A stretch of DNA of 64,000 bases from Domibacillus indicus (GCF_023715895.1 NZ_JAMBOO010000013.1:35369-99368), one strand, 5' to 3'; counted from the first letter of the stretch, positions 26,380 through 34,933 are shown. The notes: generated from the sequence alone by a model not told the origin. Program-made: numbers and translations.

Positions 26380-27597
26380 ATGATTAATAAAGATCGTTTA
26401 AGAGAAAGATTACTTGAGTTAGCGCAAATTGGCGGGAATGCCACAGATGGATGGACGAGGTTAGCATTTACCAAGGAAGACAAATTAGCCAGAGGCCTTG
26501 TTAAAGGTTACATGAGAGAAATGGGCCTTAAAATCACATGTGACAACGCCGGGAACATTATTGGAAGTTATGGGAACCCTACAAATAGTCCAGTTATCGC
26601 TATGGGTTCCCATATCGATACTGTACCAAACGGTGGAATGTTTGATGGAGCTTTGGGTGTTATTAGCGCATTAGAAGTAGCGCAAACGATTATTGAAAAT
26701 AAATTAAATGTGAATTATCCCTTAGAAGTAATAATATTTGCGAATGAAGAAGGATCTAGATTTAACAATGGTTTAACAGGGAGCAGAGCTATTTGTGGAA
26801 GTTTCTCTCAAGAGGAATTGCAAATAGAAGACAATAACGGGATTTCATTTTATCAAGCAGTTCAAGAGATGGATCTAAACCCTGATAAAGTTTATGAAGC
26901 TAGAGCGTTTGAAAATAAATACAAGCATTTTCTTGAAATTCATATTGAACAAGGAATTGAACTAGAAAAAGAGCATAAAAGAATAGGTTTAGTGAATTCT
27001 GCAGCTGGCCAGGTAGTATTGAAATGCACAATATTCGGAAGACCGGATCATGCTGGAGCAATAAAAATGACACAAAGAAAAGATGCTCTCGTAGAGGCTT
27101 CAAAACTCATTACAGAAATTCAGCAGATATCTTTAAAAATGGGCGGTCATTTTGTTGCCACTGTAGGAAAATTAAATGTTTTCCCTAATAGCATTAATAC
27201 TGTGCCTGGTAACGTTGAATTCTTTATTGATATACGAGACATATCTTCAGATAAGTTAAATCGGGGAATAGAGGTCATTAGCAATACTATTAGCAATATT
27301 TCGGGGGAATTCTCTTACTTCTTGGAAGAGGTTGAGAATGAATTACCTGCTTTTTTTTCAAGTAGACTTCTTGATTTAGGAAAAGAGATTTGCGAAAAGA
27401 AAAACTATCCATATAAAGTCCTTTCAAGCGGAGCTTGTCATGACGCTCAAGTAATGACAACTATTACAGATTCAGCTTTGTTTTTTATACCAAGTATTAA
27501 CGGATTGAGTCACTGTCCAGAAGAAAATGTGCACTGGGAGGATGTATTTCTAGGAGCAGAATTTTTGTTGGAGATGGTTTTAAATGCTTCGGAATAA
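26380..27597 (+). CDS. M20-family amidohydrolase, copy 2
   Basis: 405 residues, with ligands GSHIDTV, MFDGALG, ANEEGSRFNNGLTGSRA, EIHIEQG and LSHCPEEN. The ANEEGSRF form is the allantoate amidohydrolase/N-carbamoyl-L-amino-acid hydrolase signature, in contrast to EEPNPFG in copy 1, so the two are different branches and not a recent duplication. Two such enzymes in one cluster suggest two amide-type bonds to cut, or two stereoisomers of the carbamoyl or formyl glutamate intermediate. It starts 52 bases after the amidohydrolase gene. Confidence 0.85.
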   Translation: MINKDRLRERLLELAQIGGNATDGWTRLAFTKEDKLARGLVKGYMREMGLKITCDNAGNIIGSYGNPTNSPVIAMGSHIDTVPNGGMFDGALGVISALEVAQTIIENKLNVNYPLEVIIFANEEGSRFNNGLTGSRAICGSFSQEELQIEDNNGISFYQAVQEMDLNPDKVYEARAFENKYKHFLEIHIEQGIELEKEHKRIGLVNSAAGQVVLKCTIFGRPDHAGAIKMTQRKDALVEASKLITEIQQISLKMGGHFVATVGKLNVFPNSINTVPGNVEFFIDIRDISSDKLNRGIEVISNTISNISGEFSYFLEEVENELPAFFSSRLLDLGKEICEKKNYPYKVLSSGACHDAQVMTTITDSALFFIPSINGLSHCPEENVHWEDVFLGAEFLLEMVLNASE

Positions 27598-27651
27598 TAA
27601 AAATACATAGTTATCAATTAATTAAGTTAAAGGTTGATCAGTTAATAGAGG

Positions 27652-28275
27652 GTGATAATTATATCTTGCTCATTTAGAATCATAAAAAGAGAAGATACTT
27701 CTGTAAAAACATGGGCCGGGGGGACAACAACTGAATTAGCAATTTTTCCTGAAAACGCAGATTATTATAAACAAAATTTCTCGTGGAGACTAAGTGTTGC
27801 AACAATTGACCAAGAAGAATCCTTATTTACTTCTTTGCCAGGTGTGCATAGAATCACCTTGATAACAGATGGTGAAATGTATTTGGAGCATGATGGACAT
27901 TATAATAAATTTTTAAAAACTTTTGAGCAGGATGCTTATGCTGGGGAATGGATCACTCGGAGTAAAGGGAAAGTAAAGGATTTTAATATAATGTTAAAAA
28001 ATAATTGTGAAGCGGAGGTAGAAAGCATTACGCTTGAAGCGGGTACACACAGGATTTTTTATGCTGAAAATAAATCTTCTTTTAATACAGTAACAGACTT
28101 TATTTATTGTTTGCAAAGGGAAGTTGTAATCAAAGTTTCCAAAACAAAATTATTAACCCTGCAGGAAGGAGATTTATTGCTAATAAATAGACAAATAAAA
28201 GAAAGATTGTATATTGATTTTTATAATAACAGCAATGAAAAATTGACAATAATTAAAGGTGAAATATTTATTTAA
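27652..28275 (+). CDS. hutD: HutD-family protein
   Basis: About 207 residues of double-stranded beta-helix (cupin-like) build. The opening KTWAGGTTTELAIFPENADY and FSWRLSVATIDQEESLFTSL followed by LPGVHRITLITDGEMYLEHD are the HutD signature (WAGG-T, RLS-A, F-PG). HutD proteins accompany histidine-use genes and have been proposed to bind formiminoglutamate and limit pathway output. The start is unclear: AGAGGGTG at 27646 touches the GTG at 27652, and an ATT at 27658 is better spaced. Last gene of the cluster. Confidence 0.75.
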   Translation: MIIISCSFRIIKREDTSVKTWAGGTTTELAIFPENADYYKQNFSWRLSVATIDQEESLFTSLPGVHRITLITDGEMYLEHDGHYNKFLKTFEQDAYAGEWITRSKGKVKDFNIMLKNNCEAEVESITLEAGTHRIFYAENKSSFNTVTDFIYCLQREVVIKVSKTKLLTLQEGDLLLINRQIKERLYIDFYNNSNEKLTIIKGEIFI

Positions 28276-28287
28276 TGTCAGGCTCTG

Positions 28288-28410
28288 TTAAGTAATTCTG
28301 TTGATATTTGCATCTCCTGAGCGAGCGTTCTGTAATAATGTCTCGATAATTTGAGCACGGCTAGCTTCTGTACCAATTTCATTTGATGCTTTTAATGTTT
28401 CAACAGCTTC
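28288..28410 (-). pseudogene. Possible DNA topoisomerase III (TopB) fragment
   Basis: Minus strand encodes EAVETLKASNEIGTEASRAQ followed by IIETLLQNARSGD. IGTEA-(S/T)-RA-x-IIETL is the type IA topoisomerase motif. It ends at TAA in the GGCTCTGTTAAG repeat element and has no start, so it is a relic of about 40 codons. Confidence 0.4.
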
Positions 28411-28721
28411 CTTACAATGCAAATAAATCCGGTGATAAAACTGGAAAAGAAACAAAAGAAGCTACACCTGAAGTAGTTGAAGATGATCAATATATTAACT
28501 CCTTTTCCTCCTTTCACTTTTCGCATAAGGAAGTTGTAGAAAATGCATTAGAAGCTACTGTTGATTCTAGCAATAACCAAAACGGTGAAGAATTGATGTG
28601 TGGAGCTGAAAAATACCATTCATCCCGGATTGCACGAAAAGTGAAGTGTGTTGAAGTCAATCCAGAAGAGATGGAGAATTGGGTTCAACACATAAGCCTG
28701 GCCAAAAGAAAAAGCAGATGA
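28383..28721 (+). CDS. Uncertain open frame, unknown function
   Basis: A 112-codon frame whose last ~100 residues look protein-like (NQNGEELMCGAEKYHSSRIA, VEVNPEEMENWVQHISLA). There is no clear ribosome site, the first codons run over the topoisomerase-like relic, and the frame ends shortly before the Mrr-type gene. It may be a truncated gene. I do not recognise it. Confidence 0.25.
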   Translation: MMLLMFQQLPYNANKSGDKTGKETKEATPEVVEDDQYINSFSSFHFSHKEVVENALEATVDSSNNQNGEELMCGAEKYHSSRIARKVKCVEVNPEEMENWVQHISLAKRKSR

Positions 28722-28783
28722 CGCGAATTGAATTCACCTCATTGTTGGAAATAAACGGCAAAAACAATTCGAGGTGTGCAGCT

Positions 28784-29413
28784 ATGGCAAAAAAGAGGTC
28801 TGTACAAGGGATTGATTTGCTGTTTAATAAGCGTTTCATGCAAGCTGCAGCTTTACTATTGCTATTTTATTTTGTTATTCTGCCTTACTGGGAAATTATT
28901 GTGGCGATTTGCTTCTATGCAATCTTTATTTATGCGCTTTTACGTTCAAAGAGCCATGAAACGAAGAGGAACGAGGTCTTGGAAAAGGATATTGAAGAAA
29001 TCGATGCAATGAATGGGTTGGATTTCGAGCAATATTTAGGGGCACTGTTTGAAGAAATGGGATACATGGTCAAATTCACACCTGCTTCTGGCGATTATGG
29101 AGCAGATTTGCTGCTCACTAAAGGGAACAGAACCATCGCTGTTCAAGCGAAGCGTTATAGCAGCACTGTGGGTGTTAAGGCAGTCCAGGAAGCGAGTGGG
29201 GCAAAAGGGTTTTATAAAACGAATGAAGCATGGGTGGTAACAAATAACTCGTTTACCAAAAACGCCTGTAACTTTGCTGAAAAGATTCAGGTAAGACTGA
29301 TTGATCGGGACCAGCTGATTAACTTTATAGTAAGACATAAAAATAAGAAACTAGAAAAAGTTATGTCTCCAAAAGCCATAACTCCAACCGTTGGTGAAAA
29401 TGATAAAGCCTAA
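28784..29413 (+). CDS. Membrane-anchored Mrr-type restriction endonuclease-like protein
   Basis: 209 residues from ATG 28784 (CGAGGTG 8 bases upstream; the frame extends further up without a site). Two hydrophobic segments near residues 15-50 anchor it. Residues about 80-190 form the Mrr PD-(D/E)xK nuclease fold: MNGLDFEQYLGALFEEMGY, then SGDYGADLLL (Asp) and IAVQAKRYSSTVGVKAVQE (Gln-x-Lys). Such proteins cut modified or foreign DNA. The membrane anchor is common in this subfamily. A terminator follows directly. Confidence 0.8.
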   Translation: MAKKRSVQGIDLLFNKRFMQAAALLLLFYFVILPYWEIIVAICFYAIFIYALLRSKSHETKRNEVLEKDIEEIDAMNGLDFEQYLGALFEEMGYMVKFTPASGDYGADLLLTKGNRTIAVQAKRYSSTVGVKAVQEASGAKGFYKTNEAWVVTNNSFTKNACNFAEKIQVRLIDRDQLINFIVRHKNKKLEKVMSPKAITPTVGENDKA

Positions 29414-29414
29414 T

Positions 29415-29451
29415 AAAAAGGGGTGAGCACATCATGGTACTCATCCTTTTT
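29415..29451. terminator. Rho-independent terminator
   Basis: AAAAAGGGGTGAG and CTCATCCTTTTT with a 12-base loop, immediately after the nuclease stop codon. Confidence 0.75.
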
Positions 29452-29551
29452 CACATGCACATAAGGTGACTTACTTCATTTTTACAAAGTGATTATGCGT
29501 TAAAGCACACTTTTACGCGAAATTCATTTTGAACGCTAAACACCTTACTGG

Positions 29552-29591
29552 AATGGAGCAGCCCAATCTAATGTAGCTGCTTCATTTTTTT
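29552..29591 (+). terminator. Second hairpin with T-run
   Basis: AATGGAGCAGC pairs with GCTGCTTCATT, followed by TTTTTT. It lies in the 400-base gap before the GntR gene, which otherwise shows no gene. Confidence 0.55.
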
Positions 29592-29815
29592 GACGAATAG
29601 AATTTCTAAACAAGCACTGATTTAGCCTTAAATTGTCTTGAACCGATTTACAAGAAGGATTTTTTGTCAAATCCGTCTTCACACAGTAATGAAAATTGCA
29701 GAATCTGTATTTTCAGTGATTCAACATGTAAGCAATGACAATTCTTTCTCAAAAGTATGGTATAGTGATTTTAAATATGAATTGATTGCTGCTGTGGAAT
29801 GAAGGGTGGTGTACT

Positions 29816-30520
29816 GTGGAAAATAACTTATTTACTAATATTAAATACGCAAGAGTATATGAACAAATTGTGGAGCAAATTAGAGAACTGATTCAAGAAG
29901 GAAAGATACTTCCCGGTGAGAGGCTGCCTGGCGAGCGGGATCTTTCTTCTATGCTTGGATGCAGTAGAACTTCCTTAAGAGAAGCCCTTCGCGTATTAGA
30001 AGCTGAAGGAGTTGTGATTGCAAAACCAGGCGGTGGGCGTTATGTACAAAATGTCGACCAGCGTCTTGTAATGGAATACAGCTTTGATCCTGTAGATCTC
30101 ATGAAAACAACATCCATTATTTATTTTTTAGAAGTCCGTGAAATGATTGAGCCTAACATTGCCGCGCTGGCTTGTGAGCGAGCTACTGAAGAAGATATAT
30201 TAAAAATGGAAAAAGCATTGTTGAAAGTAGAAGCAGAACGAAAAGATATTGATGAAAAGCTGGTACGGGACAGCATGTTTCATTTAGCGCTGGCAGAAGC
30301 CACTCATAATTTCGTGCTTGTAACTACACTTGAAACAAATTTAAATATGCTTCAGCAGATACGGCTGAAAACATTGTTATCACCTGACAGGCTTGAACGT
30401 TCAACTGCAGAACACAGGGCTATTTTTGATGCAGTGAAAAGACGGAAACCAAAAGAAGCATCAGAAGCAATGGCTGCACATTTAAAACGATTACGAGAGA
30501 GCATTTTAAACAATCAGTAA
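29816..30520 (+). CDS. GntR/FadR-family regulator of the downstream CoA-transferase operon
   Basis: 234 residues from GTG 29816, 6 bases after AGGGTGG (an ATG-like frame start at 29786 has none). The winged helix covers residues 8-75 (LPGERDLSSMLGCSRTSLRE, ALRVLEAEGVV). The all-helical FCD ligand domain covers about 90-225 with the metal-binding pattern EVREMIEP, FHLALAEATHN and TAEHRAIFDAV. Relatives sense organic acids or acyl-CoA and repress catabolic genes. A TNGTNNNACNA-type site, CGGTCTGACCA, lies at 30619-30629 between the next promoter and its gene. Confidence 0.85.
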   Translation: MENNLFTNIKYARVYEQIVEQIRELIQEGKILPGERLPGERDLSSMLGCSRTSLREALRVLEAEGVVIAKPGGGRYVQNVDQRLVMEYSFDPVDLMKTTSIIYFLEVREMIEPNIAALACERATEEDILKMEKALLKVEAERKDIDEKLVRDSMFHLALAEATHNFVLVTTLETNLNMLQQIRLKTLLSPDRLERSTAEHRAIFDAVKRRKPKEASEAMAAHLKRLRESILNNQ

Positions 30521-30532
30521 TCTATTTCTTTG

Positions 30533-30564
30533 ACCCTATCGTTTAAAGATAGGGTTTTAATTTT
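30533..30564 (+). terminator. Rho-independent terminator of the GntR gene
   Basis: ACCCTATC-GTTTAAA-GATAGGGT followed by TTTAATTTT. Confidence 0.75.
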
Positions 30565-30571
30565 GAAAAAT

Positions 30572-30629
30572 ATGTTGACGCTTTCAAAAAAGTGGTGCAT
30601 AATTGCAATTAACCAAACCGGTCTGACCA
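30572..30629 (+). promoter_or_regulatory. Sigma-A promoter with cre site and GntR operator
   Basis: TTGACG (30574-30579), a 17-base spacer and CATAAT (30597-30602) form a good promoter. TGTTGACGCTTTCA overlapping the -35 is a minus-strand cre site with one mismatch in the core consensus. CGGTCTGACCA at 30619-30629 is a palindrome of the GntR/FadR class just downstream of the start point. Expected logic: repressed by glucose through CcpA and by the neighbouring GntR protein until inducer appears. Confidence 0.7.
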
Positions 30630-30665
30630 GCAAACCATAAGACCAATTTAGACGGAGGGATAAAT

Positions 30666-31871
30666 ATGGCACAAAAAAACTTTGGGCCGTTAACAGGCTT
30701 GAAAATTATTGATGTCTCCAGCGTTATTGCTGCACCTTTTGCTGCCTGCCTGCTTGGAGATCTGGGAGCTGAAGTGATAAAGGTTGAGCTCCCTGGCAAA
30801 GGAGATGCTACAAGAGGACTCGGGCCTTGGAAAGGTGAAGAATCGTTAAGATGGCCCGGCCTTTCAAGAAACAAACGTTCTTTAACACTTGATATTCGTA
30901 CAGAAGAAGGAAAAGAAATTTTTAAAGAACTAGTCAGAACAGCAGATGCAGTTATCGAAAATTTTCGTCCAGGTACATTGGAAAAATGGGGTCTGGGATA
31001 CGAAGTCCTGAAAGAAGTAAACCCTAATATCGTTTTAACAAGACAATCTGGATATGGTCAGACAGGTCCTTATGCAGAGAAAGCAGGTTTTGGAACTCCG
31101 TGTACTGCTTTTTCAGGTTATACCTATTTACAGGGGTTTTCAGACAGGCCTCCTGTAAGCCCCGCTTTTTCGTTGTTGGATTATGTTTCGGGAATTTTTG
31201 TGGCTTTTGGTACTGTAAGCGCTCTCTACCATAGGGATAAAAATAATGCAGAAGGACAAGTCGTTGAATTAGGGTTATACGAAGCGATGTTCCGAATGAT
31301 GGAGTTCCTCATTGCTGAGCATGATCAATTGGGGAAAGTAAGAGAAAGAAGCCCGATGTTAGCAGGGCATTCGAGTCCGGCAGGTACGTATCAGACCAAA
31401 GATGGCAAATGGGTGGTTCTTGTCTGCAGTACAGAAAAAACATGGACTAGGTTGGCAGAATCGATGGGAAGAGCAGATTTAATTGATGATCCACGTTATA
31501 AAACAAATATGGAACGGATGCAAAATGATGAAGATTTGCAAAAGATTGTGAAAGAGTTTATCGGGAGTCTTAATAATGATGAGCTTCTTGAAAAAATGGA
31601 TACTGACGGCGTGCCAGTTTCCCCAATTCTAAGTATTGAAGATATTTTCAATAATCCACAGTACAAAGCGCGGGAAAACATTTTAGAAGTGGAACATCCC
31701 CGTCTTGGATCTGTAAAAGTGCCTGGCATCGTGCCAAAGTTTTCTGCTACTCCGGGCAAAATTAGACACCGCGCGCCTGATCTTGGTGAACATAACGAAG
31801 AAATTCTTAGAAATGAAATTGGGTTAACGGAAGAACAAATTGAACAATTATATGAAAAAGGAGTCATCTAA
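30666..31871 (+). CDS. CaiB/BaiF family (class III) CoA-transferase
   Basis: 401 residues with the full family pattern: IDVSSVIAAPFAACLLGDLG-AEVIKVE at the N-terminus, ENFRPGTLEKWGLGYEVL near residue 100, QSGYGQTGPYA, and the likely nucleophilic Asp in SPAFSLLDYVSG near residue 170. The C-terminal part has NMERMQN and HRAPDLGEHNEEIL. The enzyme moves CoA from one acyl-CoA to a free carboxylic acid. With the HMG-CoA-lyase-like gene one base downstream it probably activates a 3-hydroxy-3-methyl dicarboxylate. A good GACGGAGGGATAAAT ribosome site precedes the ATG. Confidence 0.9.
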   Translation: MAQKNFGPLTGLKIIDVSSVIAAPFAACLLGDLGAEVIKVELPGKGDATRGLGPWKGEESLRWPGLSRNKRSLTLDIRTEEGKEIFKELVRTADAVIENFRPGTLEKWGLGYEVLKEVNPNIVLTRQSGYGQTGPYAEKAGFGTPCTAFSGYTYLQGFSDRPPVSPAFSLLDYVSGIFVAFGTVSALYHRDKNNAEGQVVELGLYEAMFRMMEFLIAEHDQLGKVRERSPMLAGHSSPAGTYQTKDGKWVVLVCSTEKTWTRLAESMGRADLIDDPRYKTNMERMQNDEDLQKIVKEFIGSLNNDELLEKMDTDGVPVSPILSIEDIFNNPQYKARENILEVEHPRLGSVKVPGIVPKFSATPGKIRHRAPDLGEHNEEILRNEIGLTEEQIEQLYEKGVI

Positions 31872-31872
31872 C

Positions 31873-32826
31873 ATGATAGAAAATACATTGATGCTTCCTA
31901 AAAAAGCGACAATTTGGGAAGTGTGCCCGCGAGATGGGTTTCAAATGGAACGTAAATGGATTCCAACGGAAGAAAAGATTCGCCTTATTCATCGTTTTGT
32001 TGATACAGGGATTAAGCATATTGAAGTTACTTCGTTTGTTCATCCAAAAGCCATTCCACAGCTGAAGGATGCAGAAGAGGTTGTAAAGAGCGTTCAAGAT
32101 TTAACAGATGTAAAATTTCGTGCCTTAATTCCGAATGTGAGGGGAGCAGAACGAGCCATTGGTGCGGGTGTGAAAAAACTGAAATTGTTACTTTCTGCGA
32201 CGGATTCTCACAGCTTGGCAAATTCTAATGCCACGGTAAAAGACGCGCAGGCAAAACTTCTTCCAATTGTTGATTTGGCCCATAAAAGCAATGTTGAAAT
32301 CAGCGGATCAATCTCAGTTGCTTTCGGATGTCCTTTTGAAGGAAAAGTGCCTGTGGAACGATTGTTGTCAATCCTTGAAGACTACCGCAAAATGGGGGTA
32401 ACTGAGATTTCTTTAGCGGATACAAGCGGTACAGGCGATCCGAAACTTATTTACGATGTTTTAGGTGTAATGAAACAGGAGTTTCCAGAATTCATATTTT
32501 CTATGCATCTTCATAATACAAGGGGGATGGCATTTGCGAATGCAGTAGCAGCACTCCAGCAGGGTGTTACCATTTTTGATAGTTCAGCAGCAGGTCTTGG
32601 AGGCTGCCCATATGCACCAAATGCGGCAGGCAATATTGCCTCTGAAGATCTCGTTCATGCCTTTCATGAAATGGGTATTGAGACGAGAATTGATTTAGAT
32701 AAATTGCTTGAGGCGGCAAAAGAGGTAAAGAAAACAATTGGACATGACGGAGGAAGCTTTCTGTTGAAAGCTGGTCCAAATTCACAGCTCCACTGTAAAC
32801 CAGCAGGACAAGAAAAACTGGGATAA
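31873..32826 (+). CDS. Hydroxymethylglutaryl-CoA lyase-like enzyme
   Basis: 317 residues from ATG 31873 (AAAGGAG 9 bases upstream, inside the end of the CoA-transferase gene). A DRE-TIM metallolyase: the metal-binding EVCPRDGFQMER (EVGPRDGLQNE in HMG-CoA lyases proper), IPNVRG, SVAFGCPFEG, LADTSG, MHLHNTRG (two metal His) and the active-site loop GLGGCPYAPNAAGNIASEDL with catalytic Cys. It cleaves a 3-hydroxy-3-methylacyl-CoA to acetyl-CoA and a keto acid. The EVCPRDGFQ change and the operon partners leave open whether the substrate is HMG-CoA, citramalyl-CoA or another. Confidence 0.85.
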   Translation: MIENTLMLPKKATIWEVCPRDGFQMERKWIPTEEKIRLIHRFVDTGIKHIEVTSFVHPKAIPQLKDAEEVVKSVQDLTDVKFRALIPNVRGAERAIGAGVKKLKLLLSATDSHSLANSNATVKDAQAKLLPIVDLAHKSNVEISGSISVAFGCPFEGKVPVERLLSILEDYRKMGVTEISLADTSGTGDPKLIYDVLGVMKQEFPEFIFSMHLHNTRGMAFANAVAALQQGVTIFDSSAAGLGGCPYAPNAAGNIASEDLVHAFHEMGIETRIDLDKLLEAAKEVKKTIGHDGGSFLLKAGPNSQLHCKPAGQEKLG

Positions 32827-32875
32827 GAAAAGGTTTAGAGAGCCTTTTCTTATCCACTCAATGAAAGCGCTATCT
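32821..32875 (+). promoter_or_regulatory. Intra-operon hairpin and cre-like site before the CitMHS gene
   Basis: GGATAAGAAAAGG pairs perfectly with CCTTTTCTTATCC (32821-32855), starting at the lyase stop codon. There is no T-run, so it may stabilise the upstream message more than end it. TGAAAGCGCTATCT at 32862-32875 is cre-like, close to the carrier's ribosome site. Confidence 0.5.
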
Positions 32876-32892
32876 AAAAAGGAGTGAAGCAA

Positions 32893-34197
32893 ATGCTAAC
32901 ATTTTTAGGGTTTTTAATGATCGTAGTTTTTATGTATTTAATTATGAGTAATAAAATGAACGCTCTGCATGCGCTTATATTAATTCCAGCTGTATTTGCT
33001 CTTTTTGCAGGTTTCACAGATGTAGGCGACATGATTATAAGTGGAGCTGAAACGGTAGCTTCAACTGCCATCATGGTGACTTTCGCTATATTGTATTTTG
33101 GAACGTTGATTGATGCAGGAATGTTTGATCCATTAGTTAACAAAGTGGTTAAAATTTCAAAAGGTGACCCTCTAAAAATAACGGTTGGAACGGCTATTCT
33201 TTCTTTGCTGGTCGGTTTAGATGGAGATGGAACGATTACGTATCTAATTGTTGTCACAGCATTTTTACCCCTCTATGAACGTTTAGGCATGAATAAACTG
33301 ATCCTCGCTTGTTTACCTGCAATGTCGATGGGGATTATGAATGTTCTTCCTTGGGGCGGTCCGACTGCACGTGTTATGTCTGTTTTTAATTATGAAGCAA
33401 TGACAGTTCTTGCTCCGCTGATTCCTTCCATTATCGCAGCGGCTCTTTATGTATTAGGTCTGGGTGTTTTCTTTGGCTTGAAAGAAAGAAAAAGACTGGG
33501 CATTCAAAAGATTCCTGTCGATCATGAGGTAGAAGATGAAATGGCAGCAACAACTGTGACGGTGTCAGCTGAATCATTAAAAAGACCTAAGCTATTTTGG
33601 TTTAATTTGTTTATCACCATTTTATTGGTTGTAGGGTTATTAACAGCTGTTCTTCCATTACCTGCTTTATTCATGCTTGGATACGTTATCGTGACCATTG
33701 TCAATTATCCAAATTTAAGCGATCAAAAAGCAAGAATAGAAGCACACGCAGGAAATGTTTTGACTGTTGTTTCACTTATATTTGCTGGAGGAGCATTCGC
33801 CGGTATATTAGAAGGTACTGGAATGGTAGATGCCATGGCAACCTCTATGGTCAAAGTGATTCCTGATTTCCTTGCTCCGCAGCTTCCATTAATTGTGGGT
33901 TTAACGAGCATGCCATTCACTTTCTTTATGGCAAATGACCCTTACTATTTTGGTATTGTTCCTATTCTGGCTGAAACTGCTTCACAAGTTGGAATCGATA
34001 AGCTGGAAATTGCACAAGCATCACTTCTTGGACAGCCTCTTCATTTGTTAAGCCCGCTTGTTGGCTCTGTTTATGTATTAATCGGACTTGTTGGTGTAAG
34101 TTTCCGTGATCATATTAAATTCTCTACTAAATACGCTGCTGGCAGTGCTCTTGTCATGATAGTGGTTGGTATTATTACAGGTGCGTTGTCCATTTAA
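32893..34197 (+). CDS. CitMHS-family di/tricarboxylate transporter
   Basis: 434 residues from ATG 32893 (AAAAAGGAG 8 bases upstream). About twelve hydrophobic helices; family blocks LVGLDGDGTITYLIVVTAFL, MGIMNVLPWGGPTARVMSVF, ANDPYYFGIVPILAE and QPLHLLSPLVGSVYVLIGLV. Known members carry citrate as a metal complex or related tricarboxylates by proton symport. As the last gene of the CoA-transferase/lyase operon it most likely imports the acid that those enzymes degrade, so its substrate need not be citrate. Confidence 0.85.
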   Translation: MLTFLGFLMIVVFMYLIMSNKMNALHALILIPAVFALFAGFTDVGDMIISGAETVASTAIMVTFAILYFGTLIDAGMFDPLVNKVVKISKGDPLKITVGTAILSLLVGLDGDGTITYLIVVTAFLPLYERLGMNKLILACLPAMSMGIMNVLPWGGPTARVMSVFNYEAMTVLAPLIPSIIAAALYVLGLGVFFGLKERKRLGIQKIPVDHEVEDEMAATTVTVSAESLKRPKLFWFNLFITILLVVGLLTAVLPLPALFMLGYVIVTIVNYPNLSDQKARIEAHAGNVLTVVSLIFAGGAFAGILEGTGMVDAMATSMVKVIPDFLAPQLPLIVGLTSMPFTFFMANDPYYFGIVPILAETASQVGIDKLEIAQASLLGQPLHLLSPLVGSVYVLIGLVGVSFRDHIKFSTKYAAGSALVMIVVGIITGALSI

Positions 34198-34273
34198 TTG
34201 AATACTGTTTTATAAAGTTAACTAAGCAGAACACACACCTTTTTAGAAAATTTTACACTCTTTTGACAAGAGG

Positions 34274-34305
34274 CAGCTTTCAAGAAATTTGAAAGCTGTT
34301 TTTTA
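34274..34305 (+). terminator. Rho-independent terminator of the CoA-transferase operon
   Basis: CAGCTTTCAAG-AAA-TTTGAAAGCTG followed by TTTTTTAG, 77 bases after the carrier stop. Confidence 0.8.
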
Positions 34306-34888
34306 GTGTCCGGCTTGTCTGCTCGTTTCAAAAACGATCGTTTTTGGGATATTTTTATGAACAGCTTCTTTTAGCTAAGATCCTATTATTTTTGTGTCTC
34401 AAAACATTGCTCAAAATCTATGTCTCGTTAATCACCTGTTATGTGCAGAAACTCGTCCTTTTCTGAACACAGCCGTTCGGTTCTCAAAAGGGCGTTTTTT
34501 TATTGCTTTTTCTGTAACAAAATCCTGTTCATTATTCTATGTTCAATAACTTGTGTCTCAATGGAGTTACGAAATTTGAAGATGTTCAGGTGCTCAAGTT
34601 TCTTTGTAACATAGCGGCGACTTATCACTGGCTTGGCTATCCATTCAAGGCAATGGATTATATAAAGAAGAAGCTTGAAAACCCTGTTATGTCAGGATTT
34701 TCAAGTCTAAAACTGATATAAATAAATTTTTATATTAATATATATTTATATAAAAATTCATAATAAGACAGACGCTTTCCATAAACACTCTTCCTCACTT
34801 ATTTAATTATTTTCTATAATTAATCGAATCAATTCCTGAATAAGTGATTGTCAATTTCACTGTGGGGATCTAAAAAGTCTAAAAAAAG
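34306..34888. other. Intergenic region with two further hairpins
   Basis: No supported gene. A hairpin at 34451-34501 (CGTCCTTTTCTGAAC with GTTCTCAAAAGGGCG, then TTTTTT) is terminator-like. Another at 34674-34705 (CTTGAAAACCCTG with CAGGATTTTCAAG) lacks a strong T-run. The remainder is AT-rich. Confidence 0.45.
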
Positions 34889-34890
34889 AA

Positions 34891-34929
34891 GGAGCAATAA
34901 CAGTCTTCATGCTGTTATTGCTCCTTTTG
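34891..34929. terminator. Rho-independent terminator, mainly for the mini-LexA gene
   Basis: GGAGCAATAACAG pairs perfectly with CTGTTATTGCTCC; A-rich on the left and T-rich on the right, so it works on both strands. A diverged copy of this hairpin accompanies the duplicated fragment at 42018-42208. Confidence 0.8.
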
Positions 34930-34933
34930 TATA

